The position numbers and the translations under genes are program-made. A stretch of 61,037 nt of DNA from an uncultured Lachnospiraceae bacterium (GTDB lineage Bacteria; Bacillota; Clostridia; Lachnospirales; Lachnospiraceae). Location of the stretch: assembly GCA_947627245.1 (NCBI GenBank), contig CANQVH010000016.1:1-61037 (forward strand), read 5' to 3'. Of this stretch, positions 26,872-36,400 are shown in pieces. How positions within the stretch are numbered: the first letter of the stretch is position 1; every line of letters starts with the position of its first letter. Below the pieces are notes generated by a model that was not told the DNA's origin, made no database searches, and saw only the letters and a list, made by a program, of their open reading frames with translations.

Positions 26872-28089
26872 TCAGTCACGATGAAACATATCTCGTGTGT
26901 AGACTTTACTTTTTACGGGTTCCAGTATCTTCTCATATCGGTTCGCTACAATCACATGGCTCATACCGGCGAAGCGCTCAAAATCGTTTTCAACGCAATA
27001 CCCCTCGAATGTCTGACTTCCTTCAAGCGTCGGCTCATAGATGAGAATGTGGACGCCGTTTTTATTCAGGTCTGTCATGATATCCTGGATTGCACTCTGA
27101 CGGAAGTTATCCGAATTGGCCTTCATCGTCAGACGATAGATCCCGACAACCGCGTCTTCAACCGTTTGTACGCGCTGGAGTATTTCTTTGATGATGTGCT
27201 CTTTCCGCACTTCGTTCGTCTCCACGATCGCACTGATCAGTCTCTGCGGAACCTCTCCGTAGTTCGCCCGCATCTGTTTGGTGTCCTTGGGCAGGCAATA
27301 ACCTCCGTATCCAAAGGATGGATTGTTGTAGTGCGTCCCGATCCTCGGGTCCAGACATACCCCTTCGATGATCTCACGGGCGTTGAACCCCATCGTCTCC
27401 GCGTAGGTATCCAGCTCGTTAAAGAACCCCACCCGCATGGCCAGATAGGTATTCGCAAATAACTTGACTGCTTCAGCTTCCGTAAAACCCATGTAGAGAA
27501 CTTCTATATCTTTCTTAACTGCTCCCTCAACTAACAACCTGGAGAAGATTTCAGCAGCATAACTGGTGGTCTCATCGCATCCAACTATGATGCGGCTTGG
27601 ATGCAGGTTGTCGTAAAGGGCTTTTGATTCCCTCAGGAATTCCGGGCTGAATATGATCCTGTCCGTGTTGTATTTCTTTCTGACGAATTTTGTATATCCA
27701 ACCGGAATGGTACTTTTGATCACCATCACAGCCCTGTCACTGCTCTTTAATACCAGCTCTATCACAGCTTCCACTGCCGAAGAGTCAAAAAAGTTTTTCT
27801 CCGGATCATAGTTTGTGGGAACTGATATAATAACGAAGTCCGCGTCGGCATAAGCGCTTTCCCAATCTAATGTAGCGGTCAGGTCAAGATTCTTCTGAGC
27901 GAGATATTCCTCAATCTCCTTATCCTGAATCGGACTGATCCTGTTATTGATCTTCTCTATCTTCTCCGGAAGAATATCTACTGCCGTCACATGGTTATTC
28001 TGCGCAAGCAACACGGCAAGAGACAAGCCGACATAGCCCGTCCCTGCGACAGCAACTCTGTACTTTTTTCTGGTCTGTTCGTTTATCAT
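26872..28089 (-). CDS. UDP-glucose 6-dehydrogenase
   Basis: A 405-residue UDP-glucose dehydrogenase that makes UDP-glucuronate with two NAD. The NAD fold RVAVAGTGYVGLSLAVLLA and the catalytic cysteine in GYGGYCLPKDTKQM are clear, as is FSPEFLRES. I start at 28089 (MINEQTRKKY), with AAGGATGG ahead, rather than at the ATG 18 codons upstream. It is the first intact enzyme gene of the polysaccharide operon and feeds both the decarboxylase and the epimerase genes downstream. Confidence 0.92.
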   Translation of the reverse strand: MINEQTRKKYRVAVAGTGYVGLSLAVLLAQNNHVTAVDILPEKIEKINNRISPIQDKEIEEYLAQKNLDLTATLDWESAYADADFVIISVPTNYDPEKNFFDSSAVEAVIELVLKSSDRAVMVIKSTIPVGYTKFVRKKYNTDRIIFSPEFLRESKALYDNLHPSRIIVGCDETTSYAAEIFSRLLVEGAVKKDIEVLYMGFTEAEAVKLFANTYLAMRVGFFNELDTYAETMGFNAREIIEGVCLDPRIGTHYNNPSFGYGGYCLPKDTKQMRANYGEVPQRLISAIVETNEVRKEHIIKEILQRVQTVEDAVVGIYRLTMKANSDNFRQSAIQDIMTDLNKNGVHILIYEPTLEGSQTFEGYCVENDFERFAGMSHVIVANRYEKILEPVKSKVYTRDMFHRD

Positions 28090-28371
28090 TTGAATCGTCC
28101 ATCCTTTTTTGTAAAATTCAACTTTATGGGCGGTCCTTCTCATCCAGCCTCAAGTATCTATTTCATCCGACAGCTCTAAACTGCCAGCATAACATTTCCT
28201 AACATGGGTATTTTCCAATATGTATCTCTTTGTAGCCATTCTATTTTTGTGCCTAATATTTCTCCGCCGCCGAGCATAGTGATGCTCAATGATTTTTTAT
28301 ATTTGTCGAAAATTATTTTTTAGTACGACTTATGGCCGAGAACAAGACTGTTCTCGGCTGGTTCAACCTCC

Positions 28372-28686
28372 TTATCCAACTTTATCGGCATGCGCTGATA
28401 CCGCGATCTCTGCGGCGTTCCGGTACATGCTCCGAAACTTCAGGATCCGGAACGGCTTCCCGCCCTTCCCCACCAGTTCGTTTGAATATATGACCGGCCC
28501 GGGGTCGTCTATATAGACTGCAATCGCCGTCAGCAGAAATACTGGGCTGAGAATGATAAGCGCCGCTAAGCTTGCCGTGATGTCAAATCCCCGCTTAATA
28601 AAAGCGTATCCCCTGCTTTCGTTCGGACATGCCTTCAGGCCGCCCGTTTTCCCGATTTGCATTTCCTTTTCCATATATGTATCCAC
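28372..28686 (-). pseudogene. Truncated second sugar transferase
   Basis: A 104-residue frame that matches the first half of the initiating sugar transferase (YAFIKRGFDITASLAALIILSPVFLL, then FRILKFRSM) and stops after HADKVG. The catalytic SIDELPQLWN, GPRP and C-terminal blocks are missing, so it cannot be active. It probably starts at GTG, with GGAGGG ahead. It is the first frame after the cluster promoter and is paralogous to the intact gene at 25.2-25.9 kb. The 280 bases between it and the dehydrogenase gene hold only two small hairpins (about 28275-28290 and 28332-28357). Confidence 0.8.
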
Positions 28687-28881
28687 TCATCCATCCCTCC
28701 GGTTCTTCCAAGCGGTTTTTCTTTTTATTTGCGCTCCCAGAAATTCCTCTTCCGTTCCCCTGCTCTATGTTCCCATTGCATACATTAAAAAATTATTTTA
28801 TTATATCTTCGAATATTTCTTTAAATTTGATATTTCTTTCATGGTATGCCATATATGATTTTGCATTAAAAGTCAAAACGA

Positions 28882-28910
28882 ATTCTAGCACCAAAACCCT
28901 TTCATGTCAA
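28882..28910 (-). promoter_or_regulatory. SigA-type promoter of the exopolysaccharide cluster
   Basis: TTGACA (28905-28910) and TAGAAT (28882-28887) on the minus strand with exactly 17 bases between. It lies about 200 bases ahead of the truncated sugar transferase, leaving a long AT-rich leader in which I see no further structure. Confidence 0.75.
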
Positions 28911-28955
28911 CATTTTCAGACAAGGAAAAAATTTTGGCATTTTTACATAATTCAG

Positions 28956-29012
28956 ACAAAGGCCCCGGTACAGCCGGGCTCTTGAAATGAGCGCCCAGAC
29001 TGTCCGGGGTCT
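28956..29012 (-). terminator. Hairpin downstream of the DUF1540 gene
   Basis: A long imperfect stem, GACCCCGGACAG with CTGTACCGGGGCC on the minus strand and an inner GGGC/GCCC pairing, is followed by only TTTGTC. It probably ends DUF1540 transcription. Confidence 0.5.
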
Positions 29013-29100
29013 TCGTTTCTCATCAGATCCTTATTTTCTCTGTAAATCCCTGCTTGCCCACGGACCTATATCCGGGGCAAAATCCTGAGCGGTCACTTGT

Positions 29101-29415
29101 TCACTTGTCGTCGAACGTCACGCACTCGGTCTCCTCGCAGGCGCTTGCGGCCGCTCCCGCAATGTCCACATGATTCGCTCTGCAGATGCAGTCGTCGTTG
29201 TACTTGCAGTTCTCCGCCTCGCACTTAATGTCAATGATCGTAGACGGGCTGCCGACGGAGCTCGTCGCGCTGTCTCTTTTGCGCTCTTCGAAGCTCGCGC
29301 AGCATGTATCCTGACAAACCTTTGCCTCTTCGCCTCCGACCTTGATGTCGCCTTTGCCGCAGTACATCGCGTTATTGTAAATACAGCTCTGCGCGGAACA
29401 AACTAATGCTGGCAT
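29101..29415 (-). CDS. DUF1540 double-domain protein
   Basis: A 104-residue protein with two DUF1540 units: CSAQSCIYNNAMYCGKGDI and CEAENCKYNDDCICRANHV, each with cysteine pairs that probably bind a metal. Function is unknown; such proteins are common in Clostridia and often sporulation-associated. The start at 29415 is fixed by AGGAGGT seven bases upstream; the longer reading has a Lys/Arg-rich lead unlike the family. It lies apart from its neighbours with its own hairpin downstream. Confidence 0.85.
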   Translation of the reverse strand: MPALVCSAQSCIYNNAMYCGKGDIKVGGEEAKVCQDTCCASFEERKRDSATSSVGSPSTIIDIKCEAENCKYNDDCICRANHVDIAGAAASACEETECVTFDDK

Positions 29416-29486
29416 AATCCGTACCTCCTGAATTGTAGTTTTTTCGGAGGTAGTGTCTGCATTTTTTCGGAAAAATATACATTGCC

Positions 29487-30494
29487 TCAGTTCGAACGGA
29501 TTTCCTGACGCATGAATCCGATATACGAGCCGCCGAATGCGATCAGCATCAGCGCCGCTAAGCCGGTCAGATGCGGCCATACGAGCAGCAGGCTCTGGCC
29601 GAGGCTCAAATACCCGCTCACCGCCCCGACAAGCTGATCCATCGTCACGACGTTGACCGAACGAACCGTCGGATTCATGATCGTCGATACTGCCTCGCTG
29701 TACAGATAATACGGCGAGATCCGGTTCAGACCAAGATTCAGCATGTAATTATTATAAGAATTGTACATGGCATGGTACTCGTCGCTGATTGGATACACCG
29801 CGTTTGCGATAATGCTCGCCACGAGGCTCATGAAGATCGCAAAAAAGACCCAGAGCGCGATCGAGGCAAGCGCCGAGGTAGCCGCATGGCGGCATATCAC
29901 GGAGAACCAGATCGACAACGCCAGCCAGAAGGCCACATAGACGACCGTGAATGTGAGGAAGATCAGGATCCTCCATACTTCCTCTCCGGACGGCTTTATG
30001 CCTGTAACGAGCACTCCGACCGCTCCGATCCCGATCCCCATCGTGTAGATGATTGCCGCGATCACCGCGGTGCCGGCCAGAAATTTTCCGATGATAATGG
30101 AATCCCTGTAGATCGGCTGCGACACGAGGCGGTTCAGCGTTCCTCCGGCACGTTCGCTGTTCACGGCGTCAAATCCGAGCGCAAGCCCGATGATCGGTCC
30201 CAGCAGCGCGATAAAGGACATAAGCGACGGGATGGAATTTCCGCTCGTCGTATACAAACTCAGAAACAGATAGTTGCTGTCCTTGACGTCGCCGAGTCCG
30301 GAAACTGCTCCGTACAGGCTGGCTATTCCGGTTCCGCCGATCAAAAGAAGAAGGATCAGGAAACGCCTGCTTCTCAGATGATCGGAAAATTCTTTTCGAA
30401 ACAGCGCTTTAAGCCCTGTCAGCCCTCTGACGCGCATTTCTCCCGCCGCGCTTCCAGACAGGCTTTCTCTTTTCTTCAAAATCATTTCTTTCAT
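29487..30494 (-). CDS. ABC-2 type transporter permease
   Basis: A membrane protein of 335 residues with an N-terminal cytoplasmic arm (FRKEFSDHLRSRR), a first span (FLILLLLIGGTGIASLYGA), a large extracellular part, and about five further spans. ERAGGTLNRLVSQPIYRDSIIIGKF is the typical coupling segment of NosY/YhaP-type ABC-2 permeases. I start at 30494 (MKEMILKK), where AGGCAGGG precedes; even so it overlaps the ATPase gene by 86 bases. It acts with that ATPase and the NEW3 protein as one transporter. Confidence 0.82.
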   Translation of the reverse strand: MKEMILKKRESLSGSAAGEMRVRGLTGLKALFRKEFSDHLRSRRFLILLLLIGGTGIASLYGAVSGLGDVKDSNYLFLSLYTTSGNSIPSLMSFIALLGPIIGLALGFDAVNSERAGGTLNRLVSQPIYRDSIIIGKFLAGTAVIAAIIYTMGIGIGAVGVLVTGIKPSGEEVWRILIFLTFTVVYVAFWLALSIWFSVICRHAATSALASIALWVFFAIFMSLVASIIANAVYPISDEYHAMYNSYNNYMLNLGLNRISPYYLYSEAVSTIMNPTVRSVNVVTMDQLVGAVSGYLSLGQSLLLVWPHLTGLAALMLIAFGGSYIGFMRQEIRSN

Positions 30495-31521
30495 CACTTT
30501 GCCCTGCCTTTTCAAAATAACGTCTGTAAATCTCATCAAGATCGCCGCCTCTCTGGTGGAGATGCAGGATCGTGTATCCGTGTTCGCCCAAAAACTTCGT
30601 CAGTTGTCCGCGAATGTCCTGCTTCGACGTGATGAGAAGCGTATTGCCTTCTTTTTGGATCTTCTCCAAGCCCTCCTGCTGATACAGCATCCCAAGCAGC
30701 TTATCGTCGCAGGGCCGGACGTTGGTCTCCAGAAGATAGCTCCCGTCCTTGAGGATCTGTTCCTCCAGCTCCGCAAGCGTGCCGCTCGCGATCAGCTTTC
30801 CTTCCACAAAGATGCCAACACGATCGCAAACCTTCTGTATCTGATGCAACTGATGCGAAGAGATCAGAATCGTCCTTCCGTCCTCGACCGACAGCTCGCG
30901 GATCAGGTTCAGCAACTCCCGCATGCCCTCCGGGTCAATGCCGAGCGTCGGCTCGTCCATGATAATAATCTCCGGATCCTTGATCAGCACATCCGCAATC
31001 CCCAGTCTCTGCCGCATGCCTTTTGAATAGGTACCTGCGCGGCGGTCAGCCGCTTCCGTCATCCCGACCCGCTCCAGAAGCCCGTCGATGCGTTCCTCCA
31101 GCTCCTCTCCGGAAAGCCCGTTCAGTCTTCCGGTAAAGCGCAGATTCTGCCGTCCGGTCATGTCTGAATAGAAGCCGACATTATCCGGCAGGTAACCGAC
31201 CATCCTCTTGACCTCGAGCGGATGGCGCGCACAATCCATGCCCTCGATCAGCGCCGAGCCTGCAGTCGGCTCCGTCAGGCCGAGCAGCATCAGGATCGTC
31301 GTCGTCTTGCCTGCGCCGTTCGGGCCGAGCAGTCCAAACACCTCGCCCTTGCGGATCGAGAGGTTTAGGTCATCGACGGCGCGCTTGTCGCCATACTGCT
31401 TCGTCAGATGCGCGATCTCTATGACATTTCTGTTCTCCTCTGGCATACTTGCTCCACCGCCGGTCTTTTCAGAAATGCATTCCGGTGAGCCGGCATAAGT
31501 ATCCTGATATGTCTTTTTCAT
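30409..31521 (-). CDS. ABC transporter ATP-binding protein
   Basis: A 370-residue ATPase of the CcmA/NatA type. Walker A is GPNGAGKTT, the signature is YSKGMRQRLG, Walker B is IIIMDEP and the switch histidine is in SSHQLHQ. A C-terminal domain of about 100 residues follows the nucleotide fold. The start is close to GGGAGA and overlaps the stop region of the NEW3 gene, and the tail overlaps the permease gene, so the three are translated together. The first 25 residues precede the core and may be absent if the internal ATG (MPEENRN) is used. Confidence 0.9.
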   Translation of the reverse strand: MKKTYQDTYAGSPECISEKTGGGASMPEENRNVIEIAHLTKQYGDKRAVDDLNLSIRKGEVFGLLGPNGAGKTTTILMLLGLTEPTAGSALIEGMDCARHPLEVKRMVGYLPDNVGFYSDMTGRQNLRFTGRLNGLSGEELEERIDGLLERVGMTEAADRRAGTYSKGMRQRLGIADVLIKDPEIIIMDEPTLGIDPEGMRELLNLIRELSVEDGRTILISSHQLHQIQKVCDRVGIFVEGKLIASGTLAELEEQILKDGSYLLETNVRPCDDKLLGMLYQQEGLEKIQKEGNTLLITSKQDIRGQLTKFLGEHGYTILHLHQRGGDLDEIYRRYFEKAGQSDERNDFEEKRKPVWKRGGRNARQRADRA

Positions 31522-31523
31522 AC

Positions 31524-32780
31524 TTACCGTCTCCCATATTTTTTAAAGATAAAGCCGAGGCCGAGCACCAATACCACGATCACCCCGATCGCCGCGATTC
31601 CCCACGTCGTAGAGGTTTTTACAGATACACGGAAATCCGCGCTCGCAGACGTCTCGCTGTTGCTCGCGCTGATTGAAGTCACATAATCTCCAGTGACTGC
31701 GTTCTCGCACGGCGTCACATAGGCTGTCACTTCTTTTGTCGCGCCCGCTTCCAGCGTATCGATCGTCGATTCGCTGAACGTCACTTCCCAGTCGGTCGGA
31801 GCCGATGAGGTCAGGTTCAGATTTGTCAGGTCTACATTGCCCGTATTCGTCACGTTCAAGGTAACAGAGGCTTCTTTATTCTCATATGCGTCAAAGCTCA
31901 GCCTTCCGTCCGGCGTAGAAAGCGTCAGCGCATAGGTGCCTGTGACCTCTACGGTCAGATCAAGCGCCAGTGTGTCGTTCGCAGAAACCGCCGCGCAGGG
32001 GATCGTATACTCTCCCTTTTCCACGTTCTCAGGCGGAAGGACGCCGACCGTCATCCCCTGACTGCCGCCCGCATCCACGGAAAGACTCGCCACGTTCGCG
32101 CTCTCTCCGGACGGTGTGAACGTCACCTGCCATCCGTCCGGCGCATCCGCCGACAGGCTGTAGGTCTGGTTCGTGCTCCGGTTATTCACGATCGTCGTTT
32201 CAAAGCTGAAGGAGGTCCCTGACACGCCCTGCTGCTGCGGATATTCCGAGGTGAAATCGCTCTGTCCGCTCTCCTCTTGACTGACCGTCACCTCAAGCTC
32301 CAGCGTATCTGTTCCGCCTTTGTCCGCATCGGCTTCAAGCGTGACCTCGTATGTACCTTCCTCAATCTCCTCCGGAACGCTCAGGCTGAACTGTGCATCT
32401 GTGCTCTCGTCGGCATCGGCCGCAGTAGCGCCTTTCACATGGATCCTTGTGATCTCCTTGTTGTCGCCCCGGAAGTATCCGGTCCAATTCTCCGGCAGAG
32501 ATGCCGCGGACAGGTCTACGTCATACCCCTCTCCATCCATACTTGCAAAATCAAGCGGAAAGCTTACCGTCTCACCGGGTTTTACCGTAACTCCCGGATA
32601 ATCCGTACTCATGTCAATCCCGGAACCGTTCGCGGCAACGTCAGTTTTCGAAGCGCCCGCGTCCGAATCGTTCCCCGCAGGCCCCTCTGCGTATGCCGAT
32701 ACGCTTCCAAAGATCATTGCCGCAGCCAACAGCGCCGCGGCTGCGCTCATCCTCCTGCCCAATAGCTTTTTGCATCTCAT
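31524..32780 (-). CDS. NEW3-domain surface protein of the ABC module
   Basis: A 418-residue secreted, membrane-tethered protein. A signal peptide (KLLGRRMSAAAALLAAAMIFGSVSA, quoted in part) is followed by an acidic linker and three beta-sandwich repeats of the NPCBM-associated NEW3 type; TNTGNVDLTNLNLTSSAP and NNRSTNQTYSLSADAPDGW are typical. A C-terminal span (WGIAAIGVIVVLVLGLGFIF) ends in KKYGRR, so the domains face outward. It heads an operon with an ATPase and an ABC-2 permease. NEW3 proteins beside ABC-2 transporters are seen in many Firmicutes, but their cargo is not established. Confidence 0.8.
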   Translation of the reverse strand: MRCKKLLGRRMSAAAALLAAAMIFGSVSAYAEGPAGNDSDAGASKTDVAANGSGIDMSTDYPGVTVKPGETVSFPLDFASMDGEGYDVDLSAASLPENWTGYFRGDNKEITRIHVKGATAADADESTDAQFSLSVPEEIEEGTYEVTLEADADKGGTDTLELEVTVSQEESGQSDFTSEYPQQQGVSGTSFSFETTIVNNRSTNQTYSLSADAPDGWQVTFTPSGESANVASLSVDAGGSQGMTVGVLPPENVEKGEYTIPCAAVSANDTLALDLTVEVTGTYALTLSTPDGRLSFDAYENKEASVTLNVTNTGNVDLTNLNLTSSAPTDWEVTFSESTIDTLEAGATKEVTAYVTPCENAVTGDYVTSISASNSETSASADFRVSVKTSTTWGIAAIGVIVVLVLGLGFIFKKYGRR

Positions 32781-32949
32781 AATTTGTATGCTCCTTTCAC
32801 AAAAGATTCTGTGGAAAGAATAGTCCCGGTTTGTGTCCCGTTTTTGTTTATTTTGTGTTCAACCAGTGATCGATTTGTGAAAAAAATATGTCCTGCTCAA
32901 AGCCGAGCAGGACATGATCCGGCGACGCATAGTCGGACATTCTTCGTAT

Positions 32950-33381
32950 TCAGTTTTCTTCCTGTTTTATCTCGTCGAACATCGCCCGCACGGCCGGCGC
33001 ATCTCTCGTCAGTCGTTTGATGCTCAGATCCTCCGCCTTGTTGTTCGCCAGACGAAGATTGTTTTCGGAGGAGAGGAGCGCTTCTTTTGTCTTCTGCAGA
33101 TGTGAAATCGTCTTGTCAATCTCATCGATCGCCGTCTTGAATTTATCGCTCGCGATCCGGTAATTGCGCGCAAAGCCCTCCTTGAAGGTATTCATGTTTT
33201 TCTCGAAATTCAGGATATCCAGTTGCTGATTTCTCGCCACCTCCAGCTCCTGCAGATCCTTCGCACGCCGTTCAAGCTCCTTTTCAAATTCCTTGTCCCT
33301 GACCTGTGAGACGATCTGCGCGTAGCCGGACTCATCCACCGCGAAAACCTCTCCGCAGTTCGGACATTTGATTTCCTGCAT
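32950..33381 (-). CDS. DUF2130 protein with internal deletion
   Basis: A 143-residue protein with the DUF2130 start (MQEIKCPNCGEVFAVDESGYAQIVSQVRDKEFEKEL), which has a CPxC zinc half-site. It then passes through a short coiled coil directly to the family C-terminus (SHLQKTKEALLSSENNLRLANNKAEDLSIKRLT). Family members have about 400 residues or more, so the central region is missing without loss of frame. The start at 33381 has AAAGGAAAG ahead. It is either a shortened but functional paralogue or a decaying gene. Confidence 0.7.
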   Translation of the reverse strand: MQEIKCPNCGEVFAVDESGYAQIVSQVRDKEFEKELERRAKDLQELEVARNQQLDILNFEKNMNTFKEGFARNYRIASDKFKTAIDEIDKTISHLQKTKEALLSSENNLRLANNKAEDLSIKRLTRDAPAVRAMFDEIKQEEN

Positions 33382-33446
33382 GGCAATCTTTCCTTTCCTG
33401 TATTTCATATGGAAGTTTTTTCATCCGTCTCCATCGTCTCCGTCGC

Positions 33447-36400
33447 TTACGCCCTTCCGACCGCCTGCGCGATGACGCGAAGCACCTGATCGACGTCCAG
33501 AGGCTTGGACAGATGGCCGTTCATACCGCTCTCCACCGAGTGCCTCATGTCCTCGTCAAAGGCGTTTGCTGTCAGGGCAATGATCGGAATCGACGCCGCC
33601 TGCGCATGGTCGCTGCGGCGGATAACCTTGGTAGCCTCAAAGCCGTCCATGACCGGCATCTGAATATCCATCAAGATCAAATCGAAATCACCGGGATGGC
33701 TGGCTGTGAAGCAGTCAACCGCTTCCTGCCCGTTGTGTGCCTGCGTAACGATTGCCCCGTTCATTTCCAAGATGGACTGGGCGATTTCGATATTAAGCTC
33801 GTTGTCCTCGACCAGCAGAATGCGAAGGTTCTCGATACTCGGCTGCTCCGACGCAGTCTCCTCCGCCGTCACGGTTTCATCCTGCGGCCGGCAAACCGGC
33901 AAAACGATCGTGAAATGGAAATCGCTGCCCTCGCCCGGGGCGCTGTCCAGTTGGATCGTGCCGCCCATCATCCGTACCAGACGGCTGCTGATGGCAAGTC
34001 CCAAGCCGGTACCGCCGTACTGCCGTCCCGTGCTCTTCTCCGCCTGCTCGAAGGAACGGAAAATTCGCTCCTGATTCTCCGGGCTGACGCCTATGCCTGT
34101 GTCCTTCACGGAGAAATACACCTCTCCGCCCGGATCCTGTCTCACGCTCAAGGTAACGGAACCGTTCTCCGGTGTGAACTTCACCGCATTGCCAAGCAGA
34201 TTGATGAGCACCTGATTCAGATGAAGCGTATCTCCTTTCACCCACGGCCGCTCCAGTTGCGCATCCAGAATATAACGGACATTCTTGGCCTGCGCCTGAG
34301 GACGGATCAGATCGCCTACTCCGTCCAGCAGATGCGCCAGATCAAACGGCGCATGTTCAATCGTCATCTTCCCGCTCTCGATCCGGGACATATCCAGAAT
34401 ATCGTTGAGCAGACCAAGCAGATACTGGGAGGACTGATCGATCTTGTCCAAATCTGCGGACACGGCCTCCCGATCCCCGGTGTGCGTCTTTGCAATGTAA
34501 GTCATCCCGATGATCGCGTTCATCGGAGTGCGGATCTCGTGGCTCATTCGGGAAAGGAAATCGCTCTTTGCCCGGCTGGCGGCATCGTACCGCTGGCGAT
34601 TCAGATTCGCCTCGATGACTTTGACGACCTCGTGAAGCTGCGCCTTTTGTTTATCCGTGACGACAGGCTCTTCATCCTCCGGCTTTTGCAGGAACAGAAG
34701 CGCGCCCATGTAACTGCCGCTGTCATACAATGGATAGACCAAGCCTTCCCGGCCGTCCGGCGCTCTGAGGAACCGCCGCTGCGTGGCGCTCAGCTCCCCG
34801 GTATTTCGGACTCTCGGCTCATCGGACCACAGCTCCGTCTCAAGCGCCGCAAATTCCTCCGCGGAAAAATGGATCACCTCCGGATCCTCTTCCCGACCTG
34901 CGGGAACGCCGAAACCGCTTATTGCTCCCTGTCCCGGGGAAACGCCGGAAGCGTTTACCGGCTCCTGATCCGTGACAGTGTCATGCCACCGGTACGCGAC
35001 GGCAGCCGTGAAAAAGTCCCGGCTTACCTGAGACAAAATAATATCGCTGACGCCCAGTTCCCGGCCAAGCTTGGGGAACAGAACCGACAGCACGGCGCCC
35101 ACCTCTCCGCCCCGGTCAAACAGGGCAAAGGTAAGAGGAAGGATCCCCCGGTAGGTAGACGCGGTATATTCGATCGGCGTAATCATATTCTCGGAAAAAA
35201 CAGCGTTCCCGCTCACGGCAGGATCCGCGTTTTCGTCCTCCGACCACATTATCTCGACATTTTGGGTCTTTGCGGCAAGAAGAGCTCCACAGGTTCTCTC
35301 CAGCAGAGAAGAATAAGTCTCCCCGGTTCTGACCCGCGCACAACCGCAGGCAAACCGAGCACTGAAAGATCCGTCCGTATACAGGCGCTCTGCCCGGCGG
35401 CACAGCTCTGACACGGCCTGCTGCGCGGCGTCCCGATCCCAGTTTTCCGTCCACAGAAGAAACTCATCGCCGCCAAGACGCAGAAGCACACTCTGCGCAG
35501 GAGCATTCGTCTCCTGCCATGTTCCAAGAAGGTGCCCCAGCTCCTCCAACACCGTGTTCCCCGCCACAACGCCGAGTCTCCGGTTGAGCTCTCCCAGCGC
35601 CCGGACATCCATCACGATCAGGCAGCCGTCTTGTCCAGCCTGAATGTTGCTGCGGATAATATCCTCTCCCGAAGCGCGGCGGTACAACCCGGTGAGCGAA
35701 TCCCGGTGAAGGGACTCATAAGCCGCGGTCTCCTGTATTTTCTGATCGTGAATATTGTGGAGCGCCCCGATCAGTGTCCGCGGCCTTCCCTCACCCGCAG
35801 GCATAATGCGCCCGGTCAGCTCATACCAGCGATAATCCTTTGCCTGTCCGGAAAAATCGACCCGGAAGGAAACGGAAAGTTCATCTCCGGCCTCGGCAAG
35901 TCGCGCCAACAGCACCCGGCGGTCATCCGGATGAATATAATCGTGCGTATGTATTTTTTTCAGAAGGTCTTCCCTGAGCTCCTCCCGGCCGCTCCCGTCA
36001 AGATTGTAAAATACGGCCCGGTCGTGATCCAGATCGTGGGAAATCAGGATATCAGAGCTGCTTTGGAGCGCCATGCGATAGCGTTCCTTCTCTTCCAGCA
36101 GATCATACTCAGTCTCCCTCTGCCTGTCGGTAAGACGGCGGATCGTATCGTACAGCTCATCCACCTCGGCGATACGGCTTGGCGGAAATTCTCCGAGCCG
36201 GTTTTCCGAACTGTTCTGAATACAGGTGGAAAGCCGGCGAATAGGCCCGGTCACATGCCGCACCAAGAAAAACGCCAAAACGGCGGCCACCGCCAGAGAA
36301 AGCAGGGTCGCGACAACAAATACCTGAGAAAGCGTATCGCTTATGCCGAACAGGGCGTCATGCGTCTCTATTCCGGCCAGATACCAGCCCTGATCGTAGA

